Source of the DNA: Triglochin maritima
Lineage: Eukaryota; Streptophyta; Magnoliopsida; Alismatales; Juncaginaceae
Direction: 5' to 3'
NCBI GenBank assembly: GCA_963682175.1
Contig: OY821786.1
Span: 28,666,501-28,730,500 of the forward strand
DNA length: 64,000 nt
The translations under genes and the position numbers were made by a program. Position 1 is the stretch's first letter. Each line of letters starts with the position of its first letter. Positions 1 through 11,827 of this stretch are shown here, one piece after another. A model generated the notes under the pieces. The model did no database searches. It had not been told where the DNA came from and saw only the letters and a program-made list of their open reading frames with translations.

Positions 1-2
1 AA

Positions 3-2201
3 AATGTATGTCTTGATGATTATGTAGACCGAGAAAACATAGAATTTGATCTAGAAACCGGGTCGGGTTCCGGTTCTGCTCCGACCCCAACCTCCCGTTC
101 TCGCCCCGTTCCTGGTCGAAAGAGACAAAAACAACGTTTGTGGGCACCATTTTGCGGACGTGGGAAGGACGTGGTTTCCGGCCCCCAACAAACAACCATC
201 GAAAGAACCTTTAGAAAAGAAGATAGGAAAACAATTAATCAAAAATGGGCTAGGTTTTTCTATAGATGTGGTATATCATTCAACACTGTAAGGACGCCTG
301 AGTGGAAGGAAGCAATATCCGCTACTAGTACTTACGGACCCGGACTTAAACCCATGACGTATCATGAAGTTAGTGACTCGTGCCTTAAACAAGAAATTGA
401 CTACACTAGAGGTATACTAGAATCGTACAGACAAGATTGGGCAACATACGGGTGCACGTTGATGACAGATGGGTGGACTGATAGGTCCGGTAGGAGTATA
501 ATCAATTTTCTAGTAAATTGTCCGACAGGTACCATGTTCATGAGGTCTGTAGATGCTTCCGGTCACTCTCACACCGCAGACTACCTGTACAAGCTGATGG
601 ACAAGGTAGTTGGCGAGATTGGCGAAGAACACGTTGTTCAGGTGGTCACCGACAACGCCGCCGCGTACGTACTTGCCGGTAGGATGTTGCAACAAAAAAG
701 AAGGAGATTGTTTTGGACTCCCTGTGCAGCGCATTGCATCGATCTCATCTTGGAGGATATTGGCAAGTTGTTTTTGAAGACTATTGCTTTAGCTCGGAAG
801 ATCATCAAACATTTCAACAGCTCTGCCATGTTGTTGAAGAGGATGCGAATTGCCATTGAAGGGAACCTGCTACGCCCTGCTGTCACGAGATTTGCCACCG
901 CATTTCTGAGTTTGCAAAGGTTATTTCTGAAGAAAGACAAACTCCGAGCCTTTGTTGTTTCCCCGGGGTACAACGATCCTAATGCAAGTTGGATAAAGAA
1001 CAAGAAAAAGAAGGAGATCTCTACTGAAGTTGCCGAGACCATTCTACAAAGTGGTTTCTGGACCAACGTCGTAAAGGCACTGAAGGCCTCACAACCTATG
1101 GTTCAGGTTCTTAGACTTGTTGACGGCGATGAGAAACCAGCGATGGGATATCTGTGTGACGCGATGGAGAAAGCCAAAGAACAAATCATGAGGAACTTTG
1201 ACGGAAACCCGAGGTTGTACAAGCAAGTCATCGACCTCATCGACACCAGGTGGGGTCCAGGGAAGATGATGTCATCACCGCTACATTCTGCTGGTTTCTT
1301 ACTCAACCCTGGTACCTTCTTCTCCGTCCCACCTCAGGATCGAAATATAGCTTTCAATGAGCATATGCCTGGATTCATGGATGTCGTAGAGCGGCTCGTC
1401 CCCACTCCTGCAGAACAAGACAAGATTTGCGGTTTACTTGATCGTTACAAGAACTCCCTCGGAATATTCTCGAGGGATATGGTCGTCAGACAAAGGTCGG
1501 AAAGAAGACCTATAGATTGGTGGCAATCGTATGGCGCAGACATGGGAGAGACTGCATTACAGAGGTTGGCCGTGAGGGTGTTGGGATTGACATGTTCGGC
1601 ATCAGGTTGTGAGCGGAATTGGAGTGTCTTCGAGCAGTTGCACTCAACGAGAAGGAACAGGTTGGCTGTGAAGAAGATGAATGACTTGGTGTATGTGAAC
1701 TACAACCAAAAGTTAAGGCAAAGGTTTCAGCAAAGGATGGAGAAGCCTGGATTTTATGACCCCATCAGTGTGGAGTACGATCTCTTCGACGAGCATCCGT
1801 GGTTGGTAGAAACTGAAGATCCGGTCTTCGCTGGAGAGGAGCTTACATGGGCCGATGTCGAGGAAGCAGCTTTGGGACATTCTTCTTCACGGAGACGCTT
1901 TGCTCGATCCATGTCCACTGCATCTGACCCGCGGTGTTCTACTGCATCTGACGCGCCATTATTAGGTCGTGGCATGGATGATGCCATCGTTCACATCAGT
2001 TCTAGAGATCCAGGTGCATCGAGTTCTCAACCACCGATGGACATCGACGAGCAATATGTCCAAACCGACGATGAAGAAACTGAAGAAGATGATGTCTACG
2101 TCGACAATCCGAATGAGAACGACTCCGACGACTCTGATGGTGGTGGAGGATATGATATGGTTCCCAGTTGGACATTAGATCAATGTGTCCAATGGAATTA
2201 G
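3..2201 (+). CDS. hAT-superfamily transposase, 5' end outside the window
   Basis: The frame is open from the first bases of the window to a TAG at 2199-2201 (732 codons seen), so the true start and the expected N-terminal BED zinc finger lie to the left. I see a DUF659-type region with LMTDGWTDRSGRSIINF (about 471-525), VTDNAAAYVLAG (about 645-680) and the CAAHCIDLILEDIG motif (about 726-770). The C-terminal hAT dimerisation block contains WWQSYG (about 1521), CSASGCERNWSVFEQLHST (about 1591-1650) and a DLVYVNYNQKLR stretch. A long acidic tail (DDEETEEDD, DSDDSD) ends the protein. Family knowledge: hAT transposases cut and paste their element in the nucleus using an RNase H-like fold; the D residues of TDGWTD and VTDN are the likely acidic catalytic residues. 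Unlike every other transposon frame in the window, no stop or frameshift is visible. It may be an active or recently active element, or a domesticated copy; the missing 5' end prevents a decision. Confidence 0.9.
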   Translation, partial: NVCLDDYVDRENIEFDLETGSGSGSAPTPTSRSRPVPGRKRQKQRLWAPFCGRGKDVVSGPQQTTIERTFRKEDRKTINQKWARFFYRCGISFNTVRTPEWKEAISATSTYGPGLKPMTYHEVSDSCLKQEIDYTRGILESYRQDWATYGCTLMTDGWTDRSGRSIINFLVNCPTGTMFMRSVDASGHSHTADYLYKLMDKVVGEIGEEHVVQVVTDNAAAYVLAGRMLQQKRRRLFWTPCAAHCIDLILEDIGKLFLKTIALARKIIKHFNSSAMLLKRMRIAIEGNLLRPAVTRFATAFLSLQRLFLKKDKLRAFVVSPGYNDPNASWIKNKKKKEISTEVAETILQSGFWTNVVKALKASQPMVQVLRLVDGDEKPAMGYLCDAMEKAKEQIMRNFDGNPRLYKQVIDLIDTRWGPGKMMSSPLHSAGFLLNPGTFFSVPPQDRNIAFNEHMPGFMDVVERLVPTPAEQDKICGLLDRYKNSLGIFSRDMVVRQRSERRPIDWWQSYGADMGETALQRLAVRVLGLTCSASGCERNWSVFEQLHSTRRNRLAVKKMNDLVYVNYNQKLRQRFQQRMEKPGFYDPISVEYDLFDEHPWLVETEDPVFAGEELTWADVEEAALGHSSSRRRFARSMSTASDPRCSTASDAPLLGRGMDDAIVHISSRDPGASSSQPPMDIDEQYVQTDDEETEEDDVYVDNPNENDSDDSDGGGGYDMVPSWTLDQCVQWN

Positions 2202-2479
2202 TTAGTTAGCTTGTAATTCTACTTTCTCTTTTATCTACTATTGTATGAACTCTGAGTTACTTTGTAATCGTACTACTGAGCAATAAATTGTATACCTAAG
2301 TGTTTAGGTGGGTAGAGGGGGTGCCTAGTGAGGCCTTGGTCGAGGAACTAGGTGTCTTTTCGAAGCCTAAACATGTATGGTAGTTTTAGAAAATATTTGT
2401 GTATTTTTTTCTATTTTTCCCGATTTTTCCTGATTTTTTTATCTATTTTATGAAAATTAATTGAATTTAAAAAAAAAAA

Positions 2480-2576
2480 ATTACCGCCCAGCCCTGGGCG
2501 GTCGCACAACCGCCTAGGCGATCGCCCAGGCGACCGGACGCCGCCGGCCGCCTAGGCTCGCCTAGGCGGTGCCTGA
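2480..2576. repeat. hAT 3' subterminal region with CCTAGGCG-type palindromes
   Basis: About 280 bp after the transposase stop there is a GC-rich block in otherwise AT-rich DNA. It begins with the 9-bp-stem palindrome ACCGCCCAG-CC-CTGGGCGGT (2483-2502) and continues with several copies of GCCTAGGCG or CGCCCAGGCG. Short repeats near the ends are where hAT transposases usually bind. The outermost terminal inverted repeat and its 8-bp duplication cannot be confirmed because the other end is outside the window; the element probably ends near 2576. Confidence 0.55.
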
Positions 2577-4500
2577 ACGTTGGGAGAGGTTATGGAGAGA
2601 GAATATTTTTGCATTAACTTAAAACAAGTAGGAAGATGAAACCTATTTATAGACTCTCCCAACACCCATATCGTGGACTACCCACTAACGCATAATCTCT
2701 TATTTTTCTCTCCATAAAACCAATCACAAATTGACAGATAAATATGTTAATTTTGACCTCTACCGATGACCCTATCCACCTCATTTAAGTAAACGATTTT
2801 AGGCAGATAAATAATTATATGGGTAAAACTTCATGAATACTAAAATGGATAAATGTGGTAAATGGGTAAAAATATGTTAAATGGTTAAACGGATAACTAG
2901 CTAAAAATTTATAATCCTACAACATTTAACATAAAACATCCACAAATTGATAATCAAACATCTACAAACGACAAAACATACAATTGTTCCACGTAATGAC
3001 ATAAATCAAAACAACATAATGACATAAAACACCCAATTGTTCCATACATCACATATATATTATGTATATAATTATATAAATATAATTTATTAATTTTTGA
3101 GGTTAAATGCTAGTGAAATGTCATACCCTTACCAGCCTCGTTTATAAATGGTTACATTTTCATTTCCTTAATTACCCAACCCTTTCCTTAAATGGTTAGA
3201 ATTTTTCTACCCACAGGTACGTGACATTGCTGTTACGACGGTTAAACGAATTTTACGCTACCCACTTACATCTCTGATCGATCGTTGGGTTGCAGTTTAA
3301 ACTACGATAACAAAAGTCCTGAAACTAGATCTATGAGCATTATACCCCTGCATTGTTATTTTTAGCGGTCACTTTGTCTTTCCCGTTGTTTCCATTTTTT
3401 TGTGATTTTCTACAGAAGTCATTTTAGAAAGCAGGTGGTGCCTTTTTTCAAAACACGAGTTTCTGTCTCACCGAGCGAACTGATTTATTGGTGTCTATCA
3501 TTCTACAAGTTTCCCACAGTTTTCCGATATTTCTGCTCCACGATCACCACATATAGTTTAAGAATTTAGTGTCTTTGATCCCTAAGCTTTGGGTTTAGAG
3601 TAAATTTAAGGTTAGTTGTAATTTAACGCTGAAAGTACAAACATACATCACTAATAACATATAGATAAATAAATAAAATAAATAAAAATCAAGTTTCTAC
3701 CCACATTAGTCCACATAAATCATACCTATATTAAACCCAATCAAATTAGGTACTTCATGTTTTCCTTTGTTTTAAGCAGCATTGGCGTTCTCTGGTTAAC
3801 GAACAATATTTAAAGCCTCTATTATAGATAACATGAAAAATTGTTGAAAACTATTGTAACAAAAAACATTTGATAACAGTCAAATTTAACTTTAATTTAG
3901 TAATGTAACAATAATAATTTATGTTGCCCTAATCTCTAATTTAACATTAGTTTCATTGTGCCCACTGGTATGTCACTTTCTTACACAACACAATAACACG
4001 AAATGATACACTATAACTTAAAAAAAATACGTGGTTGCTTAAGTTAGTTACGATGATTTAATTTACAAAGTAAACACGTTACGCATTTTTTGTAGTCTAA
4101 TTAATTATCTAGAACTTGACAATAGTTGTTATGAAAATTTCATGTCTTAATATTTGTTCATTACAAATCTCAATACGATATATTTCTTTGAAAATATAAC
4201 ATTCCGAAATTACACGACAAGATTCACAACCCACCTTGAGTCTCTTTCCTGAATCCTACACCCCGAACTACTTTTTCTCCCAAGATGAACCAGTTTTTGT
4301 ACACATGGCAACTTGCAAGAGTTCACTGGAATTTATTACTTGCTCCAAATCAATCATATCGAAATTTCAAATTACTAGGATTTAATCTCCATTCCATATT
4401 ATCACAATTTACAAATGAAGAAAAGAAAACGAGAAGCGACTACACTAGATTAACACTTACATTTCTTGATAAATAAGAAAAACCTAAATACACCATCATA
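2577..4500. other. AT-rich intergenic DNA, no gene seen
   Basis: No reading frame with recognisable protein similarity was found. The first 120 bases (GGTTATGGAGAGAGAATA, then CCTATTTATAGACTCTCCC) resemble the leader part of the A-family LTR described below, so a worn LTR fragment is possible here. The rest is AT-rich with no feature I can support. Confidence 0.45.
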
Positions 4501-4716
4501 CATTTAAAAAAAATCCTCCGCCCTATATGTTTGGAAGAACCAAGAATGTGATGCCACTTAAGTAAACTTATATATCAGACCTGTTACAGGAGAAAATGTG
4601 ACAGTGGTTGGCTCAGTTAATCAGCTCCAATGATTCAGACAGAAACTGAAGTGAGAGGGAAAATTTTGTGTTTCGTAGGTGATGGGGTAAGTTTGTATTT
4701 CTCGGTGAAGTTGACA

Positions 4717-7700
4717 TCAAGACGATTTCGACGGATCGCTTGTATCTGTTTCATCTGGGTTTTGCTTCGGAAGGAGGCCTAGGAGCGGCAATGGGAGCAG
4801 GGAGCTGAGGTTACATATGACTATAAGGAGAGCTAAGTTTTCAAAATTGTCTTTGGTTACGCCAAAAAGCTGGGTCAGTCCGGCTCCAAGAAGCCCACCT
4901 GACACGCTTCCAGCATTAGAGATGGACATAAGGGTAGCAAACAAAGTCGCCTCCATTCCCTGCGGGCATAGTCGGGCGGCTAATACCAGAACAGGCATGA
5001 AAGAAGCCTGCAGATGAGCGACAAAAACAAGCATTTTGGCTCATGGAAACCATAAAATGACATAGTGAGAGGTGGAGAATTGAACATAAATGAAAAGAGG
5101 GATGAGATCTGTTAAAAGCATGCCTTTTTGTTTATCGGTTTTAAAAGGCAAGCTTAAAACCCAATTTGAGTTAACGCAATTTACCTGACCAAGGACGGTT
5201 AGGATCAAGGAGTCTCCGATGGCAAACCATTCGTCACTAATACCATATTGCCGGTTCAATCCGGTAACAAGAATCACCTGAACAAAAATAATACCATCAA
5301 ATGTCAAGTTTACGACAAGGTAAATTGCCACATTGTGATCAGAGGTTACATGATCCTTTGAATGTAAGAAAGCACAAAAGGGTAAAAGGGTATGGACAAA
5401 AAGAGTGCAACTGTAACTATTATTGTATTATTCGACTTGGGATTTTATTTCCAATACCCAAAGTTCGTAAAATAGCATGATAGTGTCATTCTTATACAGC
5501 ATCCAAGCCTCCTAACATAATTTCCTAAAATGACCCTGCTGATTACTTCATTCATTTCTTGTTAGAGGATATCTTACATGCACAGTACCTGTGTCATTCC
5601 AAGGGCTGAACCGAAGATCGTCGTCAAAAGAAAAATCTTTTGCAATGGGACATTCTTCAGAAACCCGTTGTATAGACCAACACCAGCCAACGATGCCACT
5701 GAAGTGACAAGTTTGACACGTCCAAGGAATTCTGGGGAGAAGCCAAGCTTGTTTGTGCTGAAATCAAGACATTTGATGAGGACTTGGCATATGAAGAATA
5801 CATATGACAATGCACAGTCGTAATACACGACAGAGTTGATTGTTCATAACATACGTGTAATAGAACATTGCTGACTCTGAGTGTGGCGTTGCTTGCCACA
5901 AGAATATAAACAATGTAGGGAAGAAAATGTTTGGTTGTTTGACAGCATTCCACAAGTTGATGATGTTCTTCGTAGAACTTGCCAGAAAACCACCAGGATA
6001 CAAAATTGATGCATTAGGACCCCTTGAAGACACTGACTGCTCCTTCACAAGAACAGCAACCGCCGATGTCATCAGTGGAAGAAATGCAGTGACGCCGAAA
6101 ACAAATCTGCACGTTGTCGTGTCAATTGTCTAACGAAAGATGACGTAGAAGTTTGAAAAGACTCAACAAAGAGTCACCATTGTATTTACCTGACACCGTA
6201 CGTATTCACAAGAGAACCGCTAAAGTAAGAACTCACAATCCCACCAAAAGCAGAGGAACCCCAACATAATGATTGAAGAGATCCAGACGTACTCTGGGAT
6301 TCACCTCGGGCTCTTTCAACCACCATAGAGTCAACGACCTGCAGGCGATATTGTCCTTTTGTAAGTACAAAATCAAAAACTGGACACATTCCTGGTAAAA
6401 ATATAAAAAATATATTGGCGGGAAAAAACAAACTTGACAGCTCAAAATGTCGATGTTTGAAAAACTCCTTGATAAACAAAATCACTAACCTATGGTAGAA
6501 AACCAACATAACCCATAATAGTATTGTGGAGGTATTTAAAAAGGAAAACTACAACAAGTCAATAACTTAAACAAGCAACAAATCATACAGGTGTGAAGGG
6601 GAATTGTTGTAACTTTGGGTGATAATGTAACCACTAAATAGGCATCGAGTTTAATGATTTTAATGAAGGTGATACATGCTGATAGATGTTTGCCCGAAAG
6701 AAAGTCGAACTACAAAAGATCAAACAGAAATGCTTGCAAGAGAAATCGGTCGCAGCGTCAGAACCAAATATATGAAAGCCAAAACCAAAACTGAAATTAA
6801 AAATAAAGAGCATAGGTTGGTTATTGAAATTTTGCAACTAGGTGGATACAAACGGTCAATTGTACAAGTAAAAATACTCCAAAGCTTATGGGCGGTTAAA
6901 TCTCTTCATTAAAAAACAGCTCTTGACTACAGAATGAAAAAGGGTTTCTGTGTAAGAAAATGAATCTCATATTAATGGAGAAAACAACAATCTGTTTTAG
7001 GCCTCAGGGTATACTGTTTATATGCACAGCATTTCTTTGGTTCATACCTACTGTTTACAAATAAAAATGAGTTTATTATATACACGTTGTGAAACCTATG
7101 ATTTTTTTTAATTCACACGACATGCAAATCGGAAAAGTTTAGAAAACATCAAAATTATTGTTAGTGACTTACTCCAGAAAATATCAAAATTATTAATTAT
7201 TAGCTGTGCTTCCACAATTAAATACCGCCTACTAAAGTTTCAAAAGAAGAATCAGCGACAACTCACTTACAACATCAGAAAAAGCAACTGAAAGAGAGCC
7301 AAGAAGAATGCATAATGCTGTTGCATACTTGCTATCGACCATTGTGGCCATCAAACTCCAAGAAGATGCACCGAGAAGTCCCGATAAAAAGAGATAAGAT
7401 CTCCTCCGATAGCCAAAAAGGGGAATGGAATCACTGGTACAAAGTAAGAACATGTTAGACAATAGCATTTCCACCACTAATAGAAAAACCATTTTCACCC
7501 AAAAAACTTCATAAAAATAAAAAATATGTTTTGCATAGTGAAGATAGAGACCTTATGAACCCGTAAAGAGGTTTGATGAGCCATGGTAGAGAAGACACCC
7601 CAGAGATAACCGCTGTCTAAATTGAAACAGGTCATGCGAATACTAATGAGAAAATAGTTCGGTAATGCCCAACGGATAACGTATTGAGGATATAAGCACC

Positions 7701-10108
7701 TCTGCGGGATCAAGGTGGAGATCATCCTTCAAATAAAAGCTCACAGCAAGCCTAGAAAGGCCCAAGACTCCCTGAACGAAATATACAATAGCAACTGCAA
7801 AATTATCGGGGGACATTTCTACTCCAAAAGGTTTTAAGCTGCTAAAGTAAGATTTGCTCTTTCTTCGATAGCTTTTTGAAGGATTATAGCTCGCTCCTTC
7901 AATATCTGAATTGAATTGATCACCCTTGTCAAAACTTAGTTTGTTCCTCGGCGATGTGTAACCTACACATAGAAAGCGAGAAAAGCATGATTTATCATTC
8001 AGTTCAAATTCCATATTAGAACTTCTAACTATGATCAATAACTGAGCTACAGCACAACATTACATCCTACATACATTTTTAAGGAATATACCAATCAAAT
8101 ACCACTATTGAACTTAAAATCTCCTTCTCACAACCCAAAAACATGACAAACAAAAAACCCTGAATGGACTAAACAATAAGCCGATCAAATACTGCTTCAA
8201 ACTCAGAATCCGTATCTCATAATCCAGAAATACGACAATCAAAAGAACCAGAATTGGACTATAAAAGACCATTTTTCCCCATGCCCAGGCCAACAAGGCA
8301 CACCAATCACAACATCACAATTGGCCAGAAAAAGGTCAACTCTTTTTTGCATCACAGAGCCAATCAGAACACGGCAATTATTCTAATCACCAATCACAAC
8401 ATCACAATTGGACTGAAGGCAGTCAACTTTTTCCATCACAGAGCCCAAACCCACCAATCAGAACACGACAATTAGACACGAAAAACCCATATGAAAAACA
8501 AAACACATCAATCAAAACACCAAATTTGTTTAATTGGACAAAGAAAAGAAACACCAACGAGAAAGTCAAAATGGAACTAAACTTTTCATCCGCGGATCTA
8601 ACAAAATTAACTGAAAACAATGACAGTTCAAACAAAAAAATATCAAAATTTTCCATCACAGAACCCACAGAGTACACCAATCATGAACAAAAGATTAACT
8701 AAAACGATCAAAATTTCACTGGAGAACCCAAAAGGCGCACCAATCTACACACAATTTTGAAATGAACTTTTCAATTACAATAACTCCAATTTGCCACAGA
8801 ACCTCAAAAAATCTACCGATCGTAACACCAAAATAGAAGCACAGAACCTAAAAAGATTGGATATTTCACACAGTTAGAACACTTCAAAATCCCAACCAAA
8901 CATCACAATTGATACTAAAAAAATGAACTATATTTTTCTACAACTGAACCTAGAAAACACAAACCAAAGCAGCACACTTTAACCAAAAGAAAAAATGCTC
9001 TATGCCAAAGAACCCAAAAACGAACATCCCCTCCTCAAACCCTCTAAAATCTCAACCAAACCTCCCTTTCTATCTCAAAACACAAGCAATATCAACGTAA
9101 TTTTTCCAATTCAGCACCAGCAGAAACTTACAAGTCAGACATCGAAACTGAAGTCCAGAACCTTAAAAGATTAAATCTTTAACCCCCAAATCCAAACATC
9201 AGAATTGAACTAAATTTGCAAAATACAACAATTAAAACATCACTACACCAAATTGAGCTAAAACATATAAAAATTCCCCTACGGATCTCAAAAAAAGATA
9301 CAGCTAGGGGAAAACTCAATTCAACACCAAAATAGCACAATTTTCTACAAAATTCAGCACCGAATTCACCAGATTAACTAAAAGAGATCAAAATCTTCGA
9401 TCTCATGACCCAACAAGAGTAACTCAATCAAAACGCCCATCGAACTAAGCAGTATCAACTTTTCCACCACAAAACCCACAACTCCAAAATTTAAAAACAA
9501 GCTTTGAGCCCAAAAGGCTCAAACTTTCAACCAAAAAACCCTCCAAAATCGAAACCTCACCTAACATTAAAGCAACAATATTAAACCCTCCCAAAAAAAC
9601 CGATGAAAACCCTTCCAACAAAGATCCCAAAAAAATCCAAAACTCAAGACGAAAAAAAAAACTAAAATTCAAAAAGATCAAATGTTTCAACCCAAAAACC
9701 TCCAAAACACCAAACCTCACCTCGCATTCCATCTCAAAAGTCAAAACACCAGAATTGAACTAAAAAAATTCCACCACAAATCCCAAAAACAATAAAATCA
9801 CCAACCCTCATCCCGAAAAAACATCAAAGTCGGATACCCAAAAGAACTCATAACTCGAAACACAAAAAGATGGAATCTTTCCCTCCGAACTCACCTCCGA
9901 TCTCGACCTCGGAGCCCCCGAGCAACCTCTCCTTCTCCACCTTCTCCCCCCTCTCCACATCCCAGACGCCGTCGCCCATGCGCCTCTCCTCCAACGAGAA
10001 GCGGACAAATCGCGTTTTGGAAAGCGTATTCGACGGGAATCGCGTTTGGGGACGCGAATAGGAGAAATTCAGGGATTTGGGCTTCGGAAGTAATAAAGTG
10101 GGAAACAT
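4717..10108 (-). CDS. Probable folate-biopterin transporter (BT1 family, MFS), nine exons
   Basis: Assembled by eye from GT-AG splice sites with frame kept at every join. Coding exons in gene order: 9895-10108 (or from 9979), 7700-7962, 7552-7616, 7271-7433, 6190-6338, 5855-6106, 5589-5757, 5185-5277, 4717-5007; stop TGA at 4719-4717. From the ATG at 9979 the product is 509 aa, a usual length; from the ATG at 10108 it is 552 aa, with a 43-residue S/T/R/P-rich extension that could be a plastid transit peptide. Family landmarks: [19 protein letters not shown] (first membrane segment, about residues 75-93), [16 protein letters not shown] (MFS motif-A-like, about 137-152), [49 protein letters not shown]. 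Family knowledge: polytopic membrane carriers of folates or pterins; in plants only a plastid member is well studied, so the substrate here is an inference. Exon 1 ends at a strong GAG|GTGAGT donor. No break was seen; it looks functional. The start choice is unsettled. Confidence 0.9.
7963..9894 (-). other. Long first intron of the transporter gene
   Basis: The intron runs from the donor GTGAGT (9894 downwards) to the acceptor TGTGTAG (ending at 7963). It is 1932 bp, against 83-932 bp for the other seven introns. On the gene strand it is rich in T and G (A and C on the plus strand), almost without other coding signal. Small frames inside it have no recognisable similarity. Long first introns with T-rich sense strands are common in constitutively expressed plant genes and may enhance expression. 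Confidence 0.75.
8302..8475. repeat. Two-copy tandem duplication (~87 bp) in intron 1
   Basis: The phrase ACCAATCACAACATCACAAT begins at 8302 and again at 8389. In both units it is followed by a GTCAACT segment, CATCACAGAGCC and CAATCAGAACACG-CAATTA. Looser versions of the same phrases (CACCAATC, CATCACAATTG) recur further along the intron, so the intron may have grown partly by local duplication. Confidence 0.7.
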
Positions 10109-10145
10109 TTTGGCATCGGTTGGAGAGAGAGGTGAGATGAGGAAG

Positions 10146-10153
10146 CACGTGGC
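10146..10153. promoter_or_regulatory. G-box/ABRE-like CACGTGGC near the transporter start
   Basis: CACGTGGC lies 38 bp upstream of the farther candidate start codon (10108) and about 170 bp upstream of the nearer one. This core is a known bZIP/bHLH binding element in plants. It could be in the proximal promoter or 5' leader; its function is inferred from the motif alone. Confidence 0.35.
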
Positions 10154-10169
10154 ATGTTTTATTTATTTA

Positions 10170-10245
10170 TGTTCTATAGCAAGTTCGGAATGTGTTGGGT
10201 AGGGGCTAGCAATGTGTTCTATAGCAAGTTCTATAGCAAGACCGG
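10170..10245. repeat. Three TTCTATAGCAAG repeats in the transporter upstream region
   Basis: TTCTATAGCAAG occurs three times between about 10171 and 10241, twice with AATGTGTT nearby. This sits between the gene start and the first LTR insertion at 10317. It may be a small promoter duplication; no known binding site was recognised. Confidence 0.5.
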
Positions 10246-10699
10246 TTGCGTCCGGCTCGGACCGAAACCCGGACCGGACCGGTTGTTGCTCACCCGTAGT
10301 TTTGGGTGGTATGTTGTGTTGCCTTTTTGGTCTTAATCTATGTTTTGATGATTTAATCAACATAATCTTAATTAAGATCGTGTAGAGTAGCACACATGTT
10401 ACATTGCATATATATTATTTTGTGCTAACCTCTACAGGTGATCAAGACTCAAGGAAGAAAGGAAATCAAGTCAAGACATGTAATCAAGCTTATTTGAAGA
10501 CATGTATTTTGTATTTCTTTGAGTCTTAGGAACTTTGTGTAATTGATTATACTTGAGCTAAAATCAACTTAAACACACACTAGGTTACTTAGAGAAGTCA
10601 CACACGAAATTTCATAACATTTAGACTTTAATAGATCACCCAAACTAGAACCGGAAAACACTTAACTTAACCTGAACTGTCTCGACCAAATCAGTCAAC

Positions 10700-11177
10700 C
10701 GAAACGAGTTCTTCGTTCGACCGATCGGGTTGTTAATTCTGTTATAGGATTAAGTGTTAACACCGGACGACCGTTTCACATATTTGTTCAACTGATCACA
10801 CGTGTCACATGACCGTTTGATTTGTCATTTTTCTACAACGGTCGGATTTCCCAAAACCCCAAACTTACCAAACATCTGGTCGATCGAAACCTTTCTGGCG
10901 GTCGACCGATCAAACATATTTTTGGTCACCCTGAACACTCTGGACTAATTCGGTCGAACGTGTCTTTGACCCCGGTCGACCGAAACTCAATTCTTCCCAA
11001 ACCCAGAAGTGTTTGGACGTATTCGGTCGAACCAACCTCTTGCCTAGTTCGACCGATCCCATTTGCTCAGACCAGAAACCCTAGAACGGTCGACGAAACC
11101 CCTGAGCCCGTTCGACCGTTCACTTAAGTGAACTTAAGTGATATCCATAATTTGACCAACTGGTCGACCGGTCTACC
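10700..11177. repeat. GGTCGACC-type palindrome array in LTR C1 (left part)
   Basis: This stretch has many full or one-base-off copies of CGGTCGACCG (for example GGTCGACCGATC, TTCGGTCGAAC, CCGGTCGACCGAAA, TGGTCGACCGG). The array is interrupted by the A-family insertion and resumes at about 30560 (TTCGGTCGACCA). It lies upstream of the TATA-like box of this LTR. Confidence 0.8.
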
Positions 11178-11827
11178 TGTAGGATTTCATGTTTAATTGT
11201 ACATATTTATTTTCGAAATTTTTTATGCACAATAAGGATCAATTTACAATTTTCTATGATTTATTTCATGCATGCATCAATTTGTTTCAATATCTAGTTT
11301 CAAAACTTTATTAAAACAAATATGGGCTCCGAAATTCATACCTAGAAGTTCTCTAAAACTTCTTGAAGATTCAGAGACGTTGGGGATGCTCCTCGCTGCG
11401 CCGGATGCCTCCGAGTATTCACCAAACTCTAAACAAGATCGGAGAGAGGGAAGCTAGTCTCTCAATCTCCGATAGGGTTTAGAATCCAATTACTAACCCC
11501 TCTTTAATTCCCTTGAGAAGATGATCTCTTAAGAACTAAAACTAAACTTAAGAATTAAGGAATTTTCGTGGAGAATTATGGAGAGAGAATTTTGCATAAG
11601 AAAATAATGAATTAAGTTTTGGAGGTAATGAGATAAACTTGTATTTATAAGCTCTCTCCAAATTACCTATTCATGTGCAACCCCTTGCCCATGATTTCAT
11701 GCAAAATTCCATCTAACCATCAATTATTTAATAATAAATAATATTAGTCACGAATTAAATTAATTATGGACCAATTCCATGCATGATCTAATTAATTCTT
11801 AAATTAATTCTGCTGAAAACCGTCTGG

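Noticed and set aside
638..1066. Long minus-strand frame opposite the hAT transposase
   Set aside because: It is the antisense shadow of a strongly conserved transposase frame.
9870..10061. Plus-strand frame over the transporter first exon
   Set aside because: It is the reverse-strand shadow of the coding exon, which has a matching splice donor and frame.
10822..11127. Plus-strand 101-codon frame in LTR C1
   Set aside because: It consists of the palindrome array of the LTR read as codons (repeated RPI and VDRN peptides) and has no protein-like features.
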